Positions 26,006 through 35,376 are shown, numbered from the stretch's first letter. The stretch is 64,000 nucleotides of DNA from JAAZCI01 sp046462535 (GCA_046462535.1 JBKGVF010000010.1:107726-171725); one strand, 5' to 3'. Notes: generated from the letters alone by a model not told the origin. A program made the numbers and translations.

Positions 26006-27160
26006 TTACCCTCCTAAAAAATGGGTGCGCCACTCATCAATAATCTCTTTATGAAATTGATTGAAACGCTCATCAGGTTGTTGGGCAATAAAGTAAGTTA
26101 AAAGTGGATCCTCAACCTCAGTACGGATATTTGAAAGTGTCTCCATGACTGCCACACCACAAAAAGGAACATAGCTTTCAGCATAGCCCCCCTCATGAGT
26201 ATAAAGCACTCGCCCTTCACATACCTCATCAGCTAATCCCATTACCGCTGCAGTTAGTTTACGGTAGCTCTCACTATAGAGAAGAATGCGCCCTAATGGA
26301 TCAAATGCATTGGCATCAAAACCACACGCAACGATAATAACTTCTGGTTTGTAGCGACGAATGGCGGGAGCAATAATCGTATCAAATGCGTAGAGATAGA
26401 TCTCTTCACCACTTCCTGGATAGAAGGGCAAATTAATGTTGTATCCCTTCCCTGCCCCTTTACCCTGCGCTAAAATACCGCTTGCTGCGGTAGCTCCTGA
26501 AAAGCAATCATCATTCGGGAAACAACGATCTTGATGTAATGAAATTGTCAATACATCATCACGCTCATAATAGATATCTTGCTGTCCATTACCATGATGC
26601 ACATCCCAATCGATCACTGCGACACGACCTAATCCATGCCGCTTTTTCACTGTTTCAATCGCCACAGCAATATTATTAAAGTAACAAAAGCCCATTGCCT
26701 GATTTGCAGTTGCATGGTGACCGGGTGGTCGTGAGAGTGAATAAGCATTACGGTACTTACCACTATAAAGATCCTCTAATGCTTGAATCGCCAAGCCAGC
26801 TGAAAGCTTTGCTATCTCATAAGTACCTGGCCCGACAGGAGTATCTGTATTAAAAGGGGGTGCTAAATCCCCTCCTCCCGCATCACTTACCGCTTGAAGA
26901 TTCGCCACGTACGCAGGGTCATGCACAAGATAGAGCTCCTCTTCCGTTGCAGGATTTGCACTTTGTACCACTAATTGATCGGCTAAACCAGAAGCTACTA
27001 GAAGATTCTTAAAACGACGTTTACTCTCAGGCGATTCTGCATGTGAGGCCCCTGATGGTGGTTGCACCCACCCTCCTACAGGAAATTCTAAAATATATTG
27101 CCCAACTGAATGCCAAAATGTACGCTCATCAGTAAAAAATGCAGTCTTTTTCATACCCAT
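26006..27160 (-). CDS. Class II histone-deacetylase-like amidohydrolase
   Basis: About 384 residues of the HDAC/acetylpolyamine amidohydrolase/AcuC superfamily. Zinc-site motifs are intact: SRPPGHHA near 150, DWDVHHGNGQQDIYY near 190, CGFDANAFDPLG near 285, and HEGGYAESYVP near 330. Bacterial members deacetylate polyamines or acetyl-lysine proteins. The frame extends to 27196, but the ATG at 27160 has AGGAG nine bases upstream and is the better start. It is a single gene. Confidence 0.85.
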   Translation of the reverse strand: MGMKKTAFFTDERTFWHSVGQYILEFPVGGWVQPPSGASHAESPESKRRFKNLLVASGLADQLVVQSANPATEEELYLVHDPAYVANLQAVSDAGGGDLAPPFNTDTPVGPGTYEIAKLSAGLAIQALEDLYSGKYRNAYSLSRPPGHHATANQAMGFCYFNNIAVAIETVKKRHGLGRVAVIDWDVHHGNGQQDIYYERDDVLTISLHQDRCFPNDDCFSGATAASGILAQGKGAGKGYNINLPFYPGSGEEIYLYAFDTIIAPAIRRYKPEVIIVACGFDANAFDPLGRILLYSESYRKLTAAVMGLADEVCEGRVLYTHEGGYAESYVPFCGVAVMETLSNIRTEVEDPLLTYFIAQQPDERFNQFHKEIIDEWRTHFLGG

Positions 27161-27448
27161 CTTCTCTTTCTCCTCTTGTAATGGGATTGCTCGCAAACAT
27201 CTAAGATCTACCCAAAAGTTTCAGCTAAAAAATATTAGCTAATAGTCACGGAAATAACCTAAAGATACAACTTAAATTTTCGTATCTTTTGTAGTCGATT
27301 AATATCTACATTCTTAAGAAAGAGGACCTCAAGAGAGACTTAATGGTATGATCATCTCTTTTGATAGAGCCTAAGGGGGTGGATCAATAGAGCCCCCCTC
27401 TCTATACCAATTAATATTAATCAATCATAATAGATGGTGGATAAAGAG

Positions 27449-28141
27449 ATGATTGCAATCATTGGAGCCATGGAGCAAGAAGTCGCTCTATTAGAATCCT
27501 TAATTAAACATAAAGAGTGTAAAACCATAGCTGGCGTACGATTTATTAAGGGACTGTTAGCCGAAAAGCCTGTTATTCTTCTTCGCTCTGGAGTTGGTAA
27601 AGTTAATGCTGCTCTTGCAACCACCCTACTTCATGAGCATTACAAACCCCGATATATCCTTAATATTGGCTCAGCAGGCGGATTAATTGAGGGAATGGAA
27701 ATTGGAGATATTATTATCTCATCTAAAACACTCCATCATGATGTTGACGCTACTGCGATTCATTGTGATATTGGGCAGTTACCGGGAATGCCTAAGGAGT
27801 ATCCTTCCGATCCCTCGCTCATAGATCTTGCGGAAAAAGCAATGGGATCTCTCTCAATAAACTATCAAGTAGGTATCATCGGTAGTGGTGATGCTTTTAT
27901 TGCTGACCAAAAACGTGTTGCTGAAATTAAGAGGAATTTCCCCGAAATTATGGCTGTAGAGATGGAGGCAGCTGCTATAGCTCAGGTCGCCTATCTCTAC
28001 GAAACCCCCTTTATTGTTCTCCGTGCACTCTCCGATCTTCCTGATCAAGAGATGCCCATGAGCTTTGTGGAGTATCTTGATTTTGCTGCTGAAAACTCAG
28101 CAAAAATTCTCTTGAAAGTGATTGAAAGTCTTCCAACATAG
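27449..28141 (+). CDS. mtnN: 5'-methylthioadenosine/S-adenosylhomocysteine nucleosidase
   Basis: A 230-residue nucleosidase that cleaves MTA and SAH in methionine salvage and methyl-group turnover. The N-terminal MIAIIGAMEQEV, the ILNIGSAGGL substrate loop, the catalytic Asp in LRALSDL and the MEMEAAAIAQ ribose-binding segment are present. The frame begins at 27434, but the ATG at 27449 gives the family's exact N-terminus. It precedes a YeeZ-like gene by 58 bases, perhaps in one transcript. Confidence 0.95.
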   Translation: MIAIIGAMEQEVALLESLIKHKECKTIAGVRFIKGLLAEKPVILLRSGVGKVNAALATTLLHEHYKPRYILNIGSAGGLIEGMEIGDIIISSKTLHHDVDATAIHCDIGQLPGMPKEYPSDPSLIDLAEKAMGSLSINYQVGIIGSGDAFIADQKRVAEIKRNFPEIMAVEMEAAAIAQVAYLYETPFIVLRALSDLPDQEMPMSFVEYLDFAAENSAKILLKVIESLPT

Positions 28142-28199
28142 GAAGTTATCCCACCCTCTTATCTAACCTCATATATTCAATATTAATGGAGTACTTATT

Positions 28200-29018
28200 A
28201 TGAAAAAAGTTTCAGTTATAGGCTTAGGCTGGCTTGGCGCCCCCTTAGCAAAAAGCTTAATGGAGCGAAACATAGAGGTGGTAGGGAGTAAAACAAGCTC
28301 TCAAGGAGTGGCAGAGATGAAAAAGCAGGGGATTAACGCTTCTTTATTTAATGCAACAGAGCGTTTTTATCTCAAAGATCCCAATGTTAAAGCCCTTTTT
28401 ACGGCCCAACAGCAAGTGATCACTCTCCCCCCTAAGGCTCATCATCGCTTAGATGAGTATCCGGCAATGATCACTGCAATTACCAAGGCAGCGGCCTATT
28501 GTGGTACTAAACGAGTGATCTTCACTAGCTCAACGTCAGTCTATGGAGCTCTTGAAGGAGTGATTGATGAGCACCATCAACCTAATCCGCAACGGGAACA
28601 GAGCCGTATACTCTATGCTGTAGAAAATGAGCTGAAAAAGATAAAAGATGTTGAAGTTGTTATTCTGCGTCTAGCGGGATTAATCGGCAATGGTCGCCAC
28701 CCTATTAACCACTTAGCAGGCAGAAAAAATGTTGCACGCCCTGACGATTACATCAATCTCGTTCATCAAGATGATGTCATTGCGGCGATCACAGCCATTA
28801 TTGAAACTGAGCAGCTACCATCGACACTCTATAATATAGTTGCACCGATACATCCAACTCGACAGGAGTATTATCAATCAATTGCTAGAGCAAAAAAACT
28901 AGCTATTCCTCACTTTGAGCAGAGAAAAGGTAAAAAGAAAAAGATTTTAGGAGAGCGCATTACTACTGAGCTCCCCTTTCGCTATCACCATCCAGATCCT
29001 TATAAGATGCCCTACTAA
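28200..29018 (+). CDS. NAD-dependent epimerase/dehydratase-like protein (YeeZ type)
   Basis: 272 residues with an N-terminal Rossmann motif (VIGLGWLGAPLAKSL), a FTSSTSVYGAL strand near residue 110 typical of extended/atypical SDRs, and a helix-rich C-terminus. The pattern matches YeeZ-like SDRs, whose substrate is unknown. The usual catalytic YxxxK is not evident (SRILYAVENEL is the closest). It lies between mtnN and another SDR gene. Confidence 0.7.
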   Translation: MKKVSVIGLGWLGAPLAKSLMERNIEVVGSKTSSQGVAEMKKQGINASLFNATERFYLKDPNVKALFTAQQQVITLPPKAHHRLDEYPAMITAITKAAAYCGTKRVIFTSSTSVYGALEGVIDEHHQPNPQREQSRILYAVENELKKIKDVEVVILRLAGLIGNGRHPINHLAGRKNVARPDDYINLVHQDDVIAAITAIIETEQLPSTLYNIVAPIHPTRQEYYQSIARAKKLAIPHFEQRKGKKKKILGERITTELPFRYHHPDPYKMPY

Positions 29019-29073
29019 TCAGTCACAACATCTATTTGTACTTCTTCTAAAAACTAACTATAGTGAAGATAAT

Positions 29074-29090
29074 CACTCTATAATTGAGTG
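29074..29090 (+). promoter_or_regulatory. Candidate -10 within an inverted repeat, upstream of the SDR gene
   Basis: A perfect TATAAT (29079-29084) is flanked by CACTC and GAGTG, forming a 5-bp inverted repeat around it, 37 bases before the SDR start. No clear -35 is seen. It may be a promoter overlapped by an operator. Confidence 0.3.
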
Positions 29091-29120
29091 CTATTTCATT
29101 GTTTAAATAGGAGGTTTTAG

Positions 29121-29897
29121 ATGGGACGCTTAAAAGGAAAAGTTGCGATTGTCACAGGTGGTGCACTAGGTATTGGCGAAGCAACATCTCAGCTCTTTGC
29201 TCAAGAGGGGGCAAAAGTAATTATTGCCGATATTAATGAGAAAGCTGGGCGCGATCTTGAGCAGCGCATCCAAAAAGAGGGGCATGATGCTCTCTTTCTA
29301 CCTCTTGATGTGGCCAAAGAGGAGAGCTGGAAAAACCTTATGGAAAAGAGTATCGAACATTATGGCAAGGTTAATATCCTAATTAATAATGCTGGAATCT
29401 CTTTAGGTAAAGATATTATGGATACCTCCTTAGAAGAGTGGAATCGTATTATGGATGTTAATGCCACAGGGGTTTTTCTAGGTATGAAGTACGCCATAGA
29501 GTATATGAAGGATAATGGCGAAAACAACTCTATTGTTAATCGATCCTCAATCGATGGGCAGGTAGGAGAGCATGATCTTTTCGCCTATTGTGCATCTAAA
29601 GGGGCCGTAACAGTCGCTACAAAAGCAGCTGCACTTGCCTGTGGAGAACGTGGCTATAAAATTAGAGTTAACTCAGTCCACCCTGCCTACGTGCACACTG
29701 CACTGACAGAACAAGAAGCTGCAGACTCTGGAATGGAGCCTAAAGAGTATTTTAAAGCAGTAGGAGCAAAACATCCTATTGGTTATATCGGCCGCCCTAT
29801 CGATATCGCCTATGCTGATCTCTATCTAGCGTCAGATGAATCACTCTTTGTAACAGGTTCAGAGCTGAATGTCGATGGTGGCTGGACAGCACAATAG
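29121..29897 (+). CDS. Short-chain dehydrogenase/reductase
   Basis: A classical SDR of 258 residues: TGGALGIG cofactor loop at about 13-20, IIADIN after beta-2 (NAD-type), NNAG near residue 90, Ser in NRSSIDG, Tyr/Lys in YCASKGAV, and the C-terminal FVTGSELNVDGG. It resembles cyclopentanol- or hydroxysteroid-dehydrogenase-like SDRs, but the substrate is unknown. AGGAGG lies 8 bases before the ATG. A hairpin terminator follows. It shares only about the family level of resemblance with the other SDR at 22876. Confidence 0.85.
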   Translation: MGRLKGKVAIVTGGALGIGEATSQLFAQEGAKVIIADINEKAGRDLEQRIQKEGHDALFLPLDVAKEESWKNLMEKSIEHYGKVNILINNAGISLGKDIMDTSLEEWNRIMDVNATGVFLGMKYAIEYMKDNGENNSIVNRSSIDGQVGEHDLFAYCASKGAVTVATKAAALACGERGYKIRVNSVHPAYVHTALTEQEAADSGMEPKEYFKAVGAKHPIGYIGRPIDIAYADLYLASDESLFVTGSELNVDGGWTAQ

Positions 29898-29980
29898 AAG
29901 ATTGTCTACTTACAATTAGTAAGCAAGCAATGAATGATATTATCAAACAGATATAAGTAATATATAAATCAGATAAGAGG

Positions 29981-29999
29981 GGGAGCTTAATTAGCTCCC
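29981..29999. terminator. Hairpin between convergent SDR and sprT genes
   Basis: GGGAGCT pairs with AGCTCCC around a 5-base loop; the plus strand then reads CTCTTTTTT, a good terminator for the SDR gene. The stem overlaps the stop region of the converging sprT-like gene. Confidence 0.7.
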
Positions 30000-30508
30000 T
30001 CTTTTTTATAAAAAAGAGGGGTATAACAGAAATTACATCGATAGATTGCCCCTCGCCTCACTTTATTATGCCGAATGAGTGAGAGCTCATACTCTCGGCA
30101 CCGGCACTGATAAAGAAAGGTGCGCCCCTTAACTGAATCGGTATTAAAATTATGGCGCGTTCTTGCCTTACACTTAAAGACCTCTTCCATAACAAAACGC
30201 CACTCCTCTCCATGAGGCTTAATTCGTTTTGGATAAGTAACAGCATCAGTGATGAGATGAGCTACTTCATGGGGAAGAACCTCATTGATAAAGGTTGAGC
30301 CATTCTCTAATAGAAGCTGAGGATTCAGACGAATCGACCATTCATGAAAACGTGCAGTTCCTGCTGCTCGACCCCGCTGATTGTAGGTAATAGTAGGAGG
30401 TGGAAAGGAACGTTTAAAATGCCTCTCAGCAGCTACAAGGAGCTTACGGAGTAGATGATCAATAGCCGCTCCATATTTGACGGCAGCTGCATGACTTTTA
30501 TCGTCCAC
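29987..30508 (-). CDS. sprT: SprT-family zinc metalloprotease-like protein
   Basis: About 173 residues. The metalloprotease motif HEVAH near residue 85 with a following His (KPHGEEW) marks the SprT-like domain, and two C-terminal Cys pairs (CRC ... CNFC) look like a zinc ribbon. The frame runs to a TTG at 30526, but the GTG at 30508 lies just after the stop of the ABC ATPase gene and has AGG nine bases upstream, so I prefer it. It ends the ABC importer operon, an unusual place for this gene. Confidence 0.8.
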   Translation of the reverse strand: MDDKSHAAAVKYGAAIDHLLRKLLVAAERHFKRSFPPPTITYNQRGRAAGTARFHEWSIRLNPQLLLENGSTFINEVLPHEVAHLITDAVTYPKRIKPHGEEWRFVMEEVFKCKARTRHNFNTDSVKGRTFLYQCRCREYELSLIRHNKVRRGAIYRCNFCYTPLFYKKEGAN

Positions 30509-30512
30509 CTCT

Positions 30513-31268
30513 TTAAGCCTCAGCAAACTCCAAAGCTAAATCGGTTGCAGTGAGCTGATCTTTCTCCTCGCGGGTGTAACATTTACGAAAACGCCCTTCT
30601 TTTAAGAGCAGCGTTCGATCACCATACTCAATCGCATGATCCATATTATGAGTAATCATAATGCAGGTTAAACCACCATCACGGACAATACTATTCGCAA
30701 TCATCATCACATTTTCTGCAATTTTAGGATCAAGTGCAGCGGTTATCTCATCTAACAGCAATATTTTTGAACCTGATATGATCGCCATAATTAAACTTAA
30801 GGCTTGTCGCTGTCCTCCAGATAGATTAACAACTAGCTCATTGAGCCGATTCTCCAAGCCCATATTAAGTAAAGCGAGTTTCTCTTTAAAATAGGCTCGG
30901 CGAGCTTGGTTACTGAAGCGTTGAAAGCCTCGACGCTGCCCCCGTTTATAAGCAAAGGCCATATTTTCTAATATAGTCATCTGCTCAATTGTTCCTACCC
31001 GGGGATCTTGCATAACAATTGAGATATCTTTAGAGCGAGCCATTTGTGACTCCTCAGTGATCTCTTTGCCATCAAGGTAGATTCTCCCCTTCTCAGGCTT
31101 CATAAATCCAGTAATAAGATTAAACATAGTGGATTTACCGGCACCATTCCCACCAATGACAACTAGAAACTCCCCCTTTTTAACCTCAAGATCAAGATCA
31201 AAAAGAACCTTTCGCTCTAAAAGAGTCCCTTTTCCAACCACTACATCTGCCGACTCAATTTTTAACAC
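30513..31268 (-). CDS. ABC importer ATP-binding protein (TrpXYZ type)
   Basis: A 251-residue ABC ATPase: Walker A GGNGAGKST near residue 39, signature NLSGGQRQALSL near 150, Walker B ILLLDEITAALD, and the switch His in MITHNM. The family pairs with ABC_sub_bind-type binding proteins and a single LivH-like permease. It starts with a GTG (31268) preceded by AAGGAAG and overlaps the end of the permease gene by 7 bases. It energises uptake of the ligand bound by the 32156-33133 product. Confidence 0.9.
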   Translation of the reverse strand: MLKIESADVVVGKGTLLERKVLFDLDLEVKKGEFLVVIGGNGAGKSTMFNLITGFMKPEKGRIYLDGKEITEESQMARSKDISIVMQDPRVGTIEQMTILENMAFAYKRGQRRGFQRFSNQARRAYFKEKLALLNMGLENRLNELVVNLSGGQRQALSLIMAIISGSKILLLDEITAALDPKIAENVMMIANSIVRDGGLTCIMITHNMDHAIEYGDRTLLLKEGRFRKCYTREEKDQLTATDLALEFAEA

Positions 31269-32143
31269 TGCTTCTTCCTTGAGGTTGCCATAATGAGTAC
31301 AATTAAGATCCCTGCGATTAAATTAAAGTCATAACTCTTGAGATTTAAAAATTCAGCATTGAGTGCAATACTTATAACAATACGGTAAGCAATCGAACCG
31401 AAAATACATCCTAAAAGCTGTAGCCAGATAGAGCGGAAGGGAAGAATTCGCTCACCAATAATGACCGCTGCAAATCCTGCGATAATTGTACCGACACCTG
31501 CCGTAATATCTGCAAATTCCTGATGTTGGGCAAAGAGTGCCCCACCAAGAGCAATAAGGCCATTTCCCATTGCAACACCAAGAATAATCATCCACTTAAC
31601 ATTGATTCCACCATTTTGGCAAAGACGCTTATTCTCTCCTACTGCTCGAATAGAGAGACCAAGATCGGTATTAAGTAACCAAGTCAATAGAGCAATAAAG
31701 AGTAGAGCAACTCCTACTAACACAACGATATTATTGAAAGCAAATACCGTTGCTTTTGTTAATGCGATATTGGGTATCCCATTCATAACATGGATATTGA
31801 CTGAATAGAGCATAAAAGCCACTAAAATCCCTGCAAGAAGATCTGTCACCTTAAAATAACTATTTAGAATACCGGTCACAGCCCCGGCAAGAAGACCGCC
31901 CCCAATTGCTAACAGCAGAGATAGATAGGGATCATAACCTCCCTGAATCAAAATACTAGAGATCGCTGCCCCTAAGACAAAGCTACCATCACAGGTTAAG
32001 TCGGGGAAATCTATAATACGGAATGTTAGATAAATCCCCATTCCCACAATTCCGTAAATAATACCTAACTCGATACTCATGAAGAGCTCACCGGTTGTGA
32101 TGAGCCCTCCAAGAATTTCTTTAACTCTGATTAGATAATCCAT
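31262..32143 (-). CDS. ABC importer permease (TrpXYZ type)
   Basis: A 293-residue membrane protein with 8-9 predicted helices, of the branched-chain amino acid (LivH/LivM) permease superfamily; segments like GMGIYLTFRIIDFPDLTCDG and SIRAVGENKRLCQNGGIN are typical of the group paired with ABC_sub_bind proteins. It lies between the binding protein gene (12 bases upstream) and the ATPase gene (overlapping), so the three encode one importer. The permease is probably a homodimer. Confidence 0.9.
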   Translation of the reverse strand: MDYLIRVKEILGGLITTGELFMSIELGIIYGIVGMGIYLTFRIIDFPDLTCDGSFVLGAAISSILIQGGYDPYLSLLLAIGGGLLAGAVTGILNSYFKVTDLLAGILVAFMLYSVNIHVMNGIPNIALTKATVFAFNNIVVLVGVALLFIALLTWLLNTDLGLSIRAVGENKRLCQNGGINVKWMIILGVAMGNGLIALGGALFAQHQEFADITAGVGTIIAGFAAVIIGERILPFRSIWLQLLGCIFGSIAYRIVISIALNAEFLNLKSYDFNLIAGILIVLIMATSRKKQC

Positions 32144-32155
32144 AAATCTTGTTTA

Positions 32156-33133
32156 CTACTCTTCCTCAGCAGAAATAAGTTTGGCTGCGCGCTCTAAAAG
32201 CTCGTCACTGATATTCATATCGAGTCTTTTTGCTGCGTCAAGATTGATGTAGAGTTCCATCTTGCCAGGAAAGCCTACCGGAATGGTATTGATATCTCTC
32301 CCTTCCAAAATATCTGCTATCATCTCGGCGGTATCTAATCCTAAATCATATTGATTTGGTCCTAGTGCGGCTAATGGCCCCACCTCTACGGCATCCGTAT
32401 CTGCCACAAACACAGGAATCTTCTCTTTATTTGCAGCATTAACAATGCTTCCTAAAGCTGCTAACGCTGTATTATCACCATAGATAAAGATTGCATCAGT
32501 TCTGCCTGCTAAACGTGCCGCAGCTTGCGGAACATCGGCAGTACGATTCACAGCTTGCTCTACAACCTGGACATTGAGCTCTTTTGCAGCCTTCTGTAAA
32601 TCATTGAGTTGTACAATAGAGTTTGCATCAGCTGGATTATAGATAAATCCTAAACGCTCAAGCTTAGGAACAAACTCAAAAAACATCTCTAACTGAGGCT
32701 TTACTTCAACATAGTTCGACATTCCCGTTACATTGTTATTAGAGCCTTCAAGTGCGCTTACTAAACCAGCATCAATAGGATCTGTAATAGAGCTAAAGAC
32801 CATCTTGGTCTCTCCTTCTCGCGCCGCCTTTACTAAGCTTTGGGCCGAGGGTGTTCCAATTCCCACCGTAACATCTGCTCTATTGCTGACAAATTTAGAT
32901 GATATTTGGGCTGCTAAAGAGACATTCGCTTGGGCAGACTCGATACGGATATCGAGATTCTCCCCCTTAATAAAACCTCTCTTCTCTAACCCATCAACAA
33001 TCCCTTCAGCAGTGGCATCTAATGCAGGGTGCTCAACAATCTGATTAATATAAACCTTCTTCAACTCATCGGCTACTGCTGCTGATGTCATTAATAATCC
33101 AGCTACGGCTAGAGAAGTTAATAGCTTCTTCAT
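32156..33133 (-). CDS. ABC importer substrate-binding protein (ABC_sub_bind family)
   Basis: 325 residues with a Sec signal peptide (cleavage after AVA near residue 21) and the two-lobed fold of the PF04392-type family; GFIYNPADANS and AIFIYGDNTALAALGS are typical strands. Family members carry tryptophan/tyrosine in firmicutes and other amino acids or nucleosides elsewhere, so the ligand is only suggested. No lipobox is seen, as expected for a periplasmic protein. Its start overlaps the stop of the TrpR-like regulator (ATGA). Confidence 0.85.
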   Translation of the reverse strand: MKKLLTSLAVAGLLMTSAAVADELKKVYINQIVEHPALDATAEGIVDGLEKRGFIKGENLDIRIESAQANVSLAAQISSKFVSNRADVTVGIGTPSAQSLVKAAREGETKMVFSSITDPIDAGLVSALEGSNNNVTGMSNYVEVKPQLEMFFEFVPKLERLGFIYNPADANSIVQLNDLQKAAKELNVQVVEQAVNRTADVPQAAARLAGRTDAIFIYGDNTALAALGSIVNAANKEKIPVFVADTDAVEVGPLAALGPNQYDLGLDTAEMIADILEGRDINTIPVGFPGKMELYINLDAAKRLDMNISDELLERAAKLISAEEE

Positions 33134-33444
33134 TCTTTCATCCTCTTTCTTCTTTCTAATATGGTTGTGTATCCATGATTGGATTCATCTTTAATAAAGC
33201 GGGCTACACGGCCGATGGTCGTTAAGCTAGCCCCTGTTAAGGCATTGATATCTCGATAGGAGAGATCGCCCCGCTCTAACAATTGGCAAACACGCCAACG
33301 CTCTGCCATTGTACTGATCTCTTGTGGTGTACACAGATCTTTAAAAAATGCGCGGGCTTCATCACTATTTTCAAGCAACAAAATCGCTTCAAAAAGATCC
33401 TTTTCTACATCAACTTTTGCCAGCTTTTTAGCAATGTCATCCAT
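33130..33444 (-). CDS. TrpR/YerC-family transcriptional regulator
   Basis: A 104-residue helical DNA-binding protein of the YerC/YecD TrpR-related family. The core ...LCTPQEISTMAERWRVCQLL (residues about 36-55) and the helix-turn-helix SYRDINALTGASLTTIGRVARFI are diagnostic. It is the first gene of the ABC importer operon and is coupled to the binding protein gene (ATGA). Its promoter has two perfect inverted repeats, over the -35 and -10. A self-regulated, TrpR-type control of an amino-acid importer is the natural reading. Confidence 0.9.
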   Translation of the reverse strand: MDDIAKKLAKVDVEKDLFEAILLLENSDEARAFFKDLCTPQEISTMAERWRVCQLLERGDLSYRDINALTGASLTTIGRVARFIKDESNHGYTTILERRKRMKE

Positions 33445-33478
33445 ATCTTACATACCACCTCTGTTCTATTGTAGTAGC

Positions 33479-33510
33479 ACGATAATTTATCGCCTATTGA
33501 TTGTCAATAG
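33479..33510 (-). promoter_or_regulatory. Promoter of the YerC-ABC operon with two overlapping palindromes
   Basis: On the minus strand: -35 TTGACA (complement of 33502-33507), 17-bp spacing, -10 TATCGT (complement of 33479-33484). A perfect 7-bp inverted repeat CTATTGA-n3-TCAATAG (33494-33510) covers the -35, and a second, CGATAA-n-TTATCG (33480-33492), covers the -10. The pair looks like tandem operators, probably for the YerC-type regulator encoded downstream. Confidence 0.6.
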
Positions 33511-33529
33511 CGAGAGGGAAGAAAAGAGA

Positions 33530-33562
33530 GGGGCAGAAGCGTAACCATCACTCTTCTGCCCC
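33530..33562 (-). terminator. Terminator downstream of glpD
   Basis: A 10-bp stem (GGGGCAGAAG/CTTCTGCCCC) with a 13-base loop, followed on the minus strand by a pyrimidine- and T-rich stretch (TCTCTTTTCTTCC). It sits just before the YerC operon promoter and should end the glpD transcript. Confidence 0.7.
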
Positions 33563-33639
33563 AAAATCTTTCTAATCAATTAATCGCTTAGAAGTAAATT
33601 CAAGTACTCATTTAAGATAGTCTCAATCGCTAAATAAGA

Positions 33640-35376
33640 TTACTCACTCTTCTCTTTACGCTCCTCCTCCGCTTGCTCCTCTTCCTGCTGCTCAAGCTTA
33701 ATGGTTCCCTCCTCTTCGATGGGATTCTTTGCCTCATAGATTGCTCGCTCTAATTCACTGTTATAGTGCTGAATCTGCTCACTACTCCAACCGAAGTAAC
33801 GTGCCATATATTTAACAACAGGAAGACGAAACTCCTCGACAGTACGAATATCGAAAAAGAGAAGTCCTGTACGCCGAACAAAGAAATCTTTTGGAGTCAC
33901 TACCCCCTCATGGAGCAAACCATACTTTAATTGCAGGTAGAGTGTTAGCGGCAATCCCTCCATTAGATCGGGGTTAGCTCGCTTTGCAATTGCATAGAGG
34001 GTATCAACATTACTGCCATAAAAGCGGGCCAAAAACTCAGCCTCCTCCCGCTTTAAGTTTTGCCCCACTCCACGCTCAATAGCCTCGGCAATAAAATGCT
34101 CAAACTGATCAGCACCCCCTACATCTCCACCTGAAATAGGCTCATGTCGAGTAGTGCATGCTTGAAATTTAAGACCATGCTCTTTTGTTAGCTTATCCGC
34201 TACTCGATCAACAATCTCCTCTGCCATATGGCGATAACCTGTTAGCTTCCCCCCAGCAATAGTTAGTAATCCTGACCGATCCTCCCAGATCTCATCCTTA
34301 CGGGAAATCTCAGAAGGATCCTTACCCTCCTCTAATATCAGAGGGCGAATTCCTGCCCAACTAGATTCAATCGCCTCGTAACCCAACTTTAATTTAGGGA
34401 ACATATAGTTAATTGCCTGTAGGAGATAGTGACGATCTGCTGAACTCACCTGTGGCTTCTCGCGACCCCCTTCATATCGGGTATCCGTTGTTCCTACATA
34501 GACTTTATTACCGCGAGGAATTGCAAAAATCATTCGCTTATCATGCTCGGTATCAAAATATACCGCTTGCTCTAATGGGAAGTCAGCCTTTGCAAAAACA
34601 AGATGGACCCCCTTAGTTAAGAGTAGATGCTTATTCATCTCCCCCTCTGTAGCGGCTTTACTTCGGATCCCCTCGACCCAAGGTCCAGTAGCATTAATAA
34701 TTACCTTAGCTGTTGCAAGATAGGTATTGTTCGTTAATTGATCCTTTAAGACAACAGCCTCTATCTTCCCCTCTTCATCATAGTTGAAGTCAATCGCTTT
34801 AATGTAGTTAAGAGCTGTTGCACCTAACTCCACAGCCCGTTTTAAAACTTCAATCGTCAAACGTGCATCATCGGTACGATACTCAACATAATATCCCCCA
34901 CCCTTTAACCCCTCATCTTTGATCGTTGGTACCTTGCTCAAGACCTCTTCTCGAGAGAGCATTACTCGACGCTCATCACGTTTAACCTTAGCTAAACGAT
35001 CATAAAGAGCTAATCCTATCGATGTACTAAAGCGTCCAAAAGTCCCCCCTTTATGAAAAGGGAGTAGCATCTTTTCTGGTGTTGTTACATGAGGTCCATT
35101 CTCATAGACGATAGCCCGCTCCTGACCTGTTGTTCGAACAACGCCCACTTGTAAATTCTTTAAGTAGCGTAATCCCCCATGAACTAATTTTGTTGAGCGA
35201 CTGCTTGTACCTGAGGCAAAATCTTGCATCTCAACTAAAGCAACCTTCATTCCTCTCTTTGTGGCATCTAAGGCGATCCCGGCACCTGTAATGCCACCCC
35301 CAATAATCAGAAGATCATACTCTTCTTTGCGAAACTCCTGATATATTTTACGTCGATTTAATGCTGATAAGCTCAT
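33640..35376 (-). CDS. glpD: Aerobic glycerol-3-phosphate dehydrogenase
   Basis: A 578-residue FAD enzyme that oxidises glycerol-3-phosphate to dihydroxyacetone phosphate at the membrane. The N-terminal FAD motif DLLIIGGGITGAGIALDA is intact, followed by SRSTKLVHGGLRYL. A C-terminal domain (from about 400) is present. The last 25 residues are very acidic and Gln/Glu-rich, longer than usual. It completes the glycerol pathway with glpF and glpK but is a separate unit. Confidence 0.95.
   Translation of the reverse strand: MSLSALNRRKIYQEFRKEEYDLLIIGGGITGAGIALDATKRGMKVALVEMQDFASGTSSRSTKLVHGGLRYLKNLQVGVVRTTGQERAIVYENGPHVTTPEKMLLPFHKGGTFGRFSTSIGLALYDRLAKVKRDERRVMLSREEVLSKVPTIKDEGLKGGGYYVEYRTDDARLTIEVLKRAVELGATALNYIKAIDFNYDEEGKIEAVVLKDQLTNNTYLATAKVIINATGPWVEGIRSKAATEGEMNKHLLLTKGVHLVFAKADFPLEQAVYFDTEHDKRMIFAIPRGNKVYVGTTDTRYEGGREKPQVSSADRHYLLQAINYMFPKLKLGYEAIESSWAGIRPLILEEGKDPSEISRKDEIWEDRSGLLTIAGGKLTGYRHMAEEIVDRVADKLTKEHGLKFQACTTRHEPISGGDVGGADQFEHFIAEAIERGVGQNLKREEAEFLARFYGSNVDTLYAIAKRANPDLMEGLPLTLYLQLKYGLLHEGVVTPKDFFVRRTGLLFFDIRTVEEFRLPVVKYMARYFGWSSEQIQHYNSELERAIYEAKNPIEEEGTIKLEQQEEEQAEEERKEKSE

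Noticed and set aside
32733..33044. 103-codon plus-strand frame opposite the binding-protein gene
   Set aside because: It lies wholly within a well-recognised gene on the other strand and its translation looks like a codon shadow.
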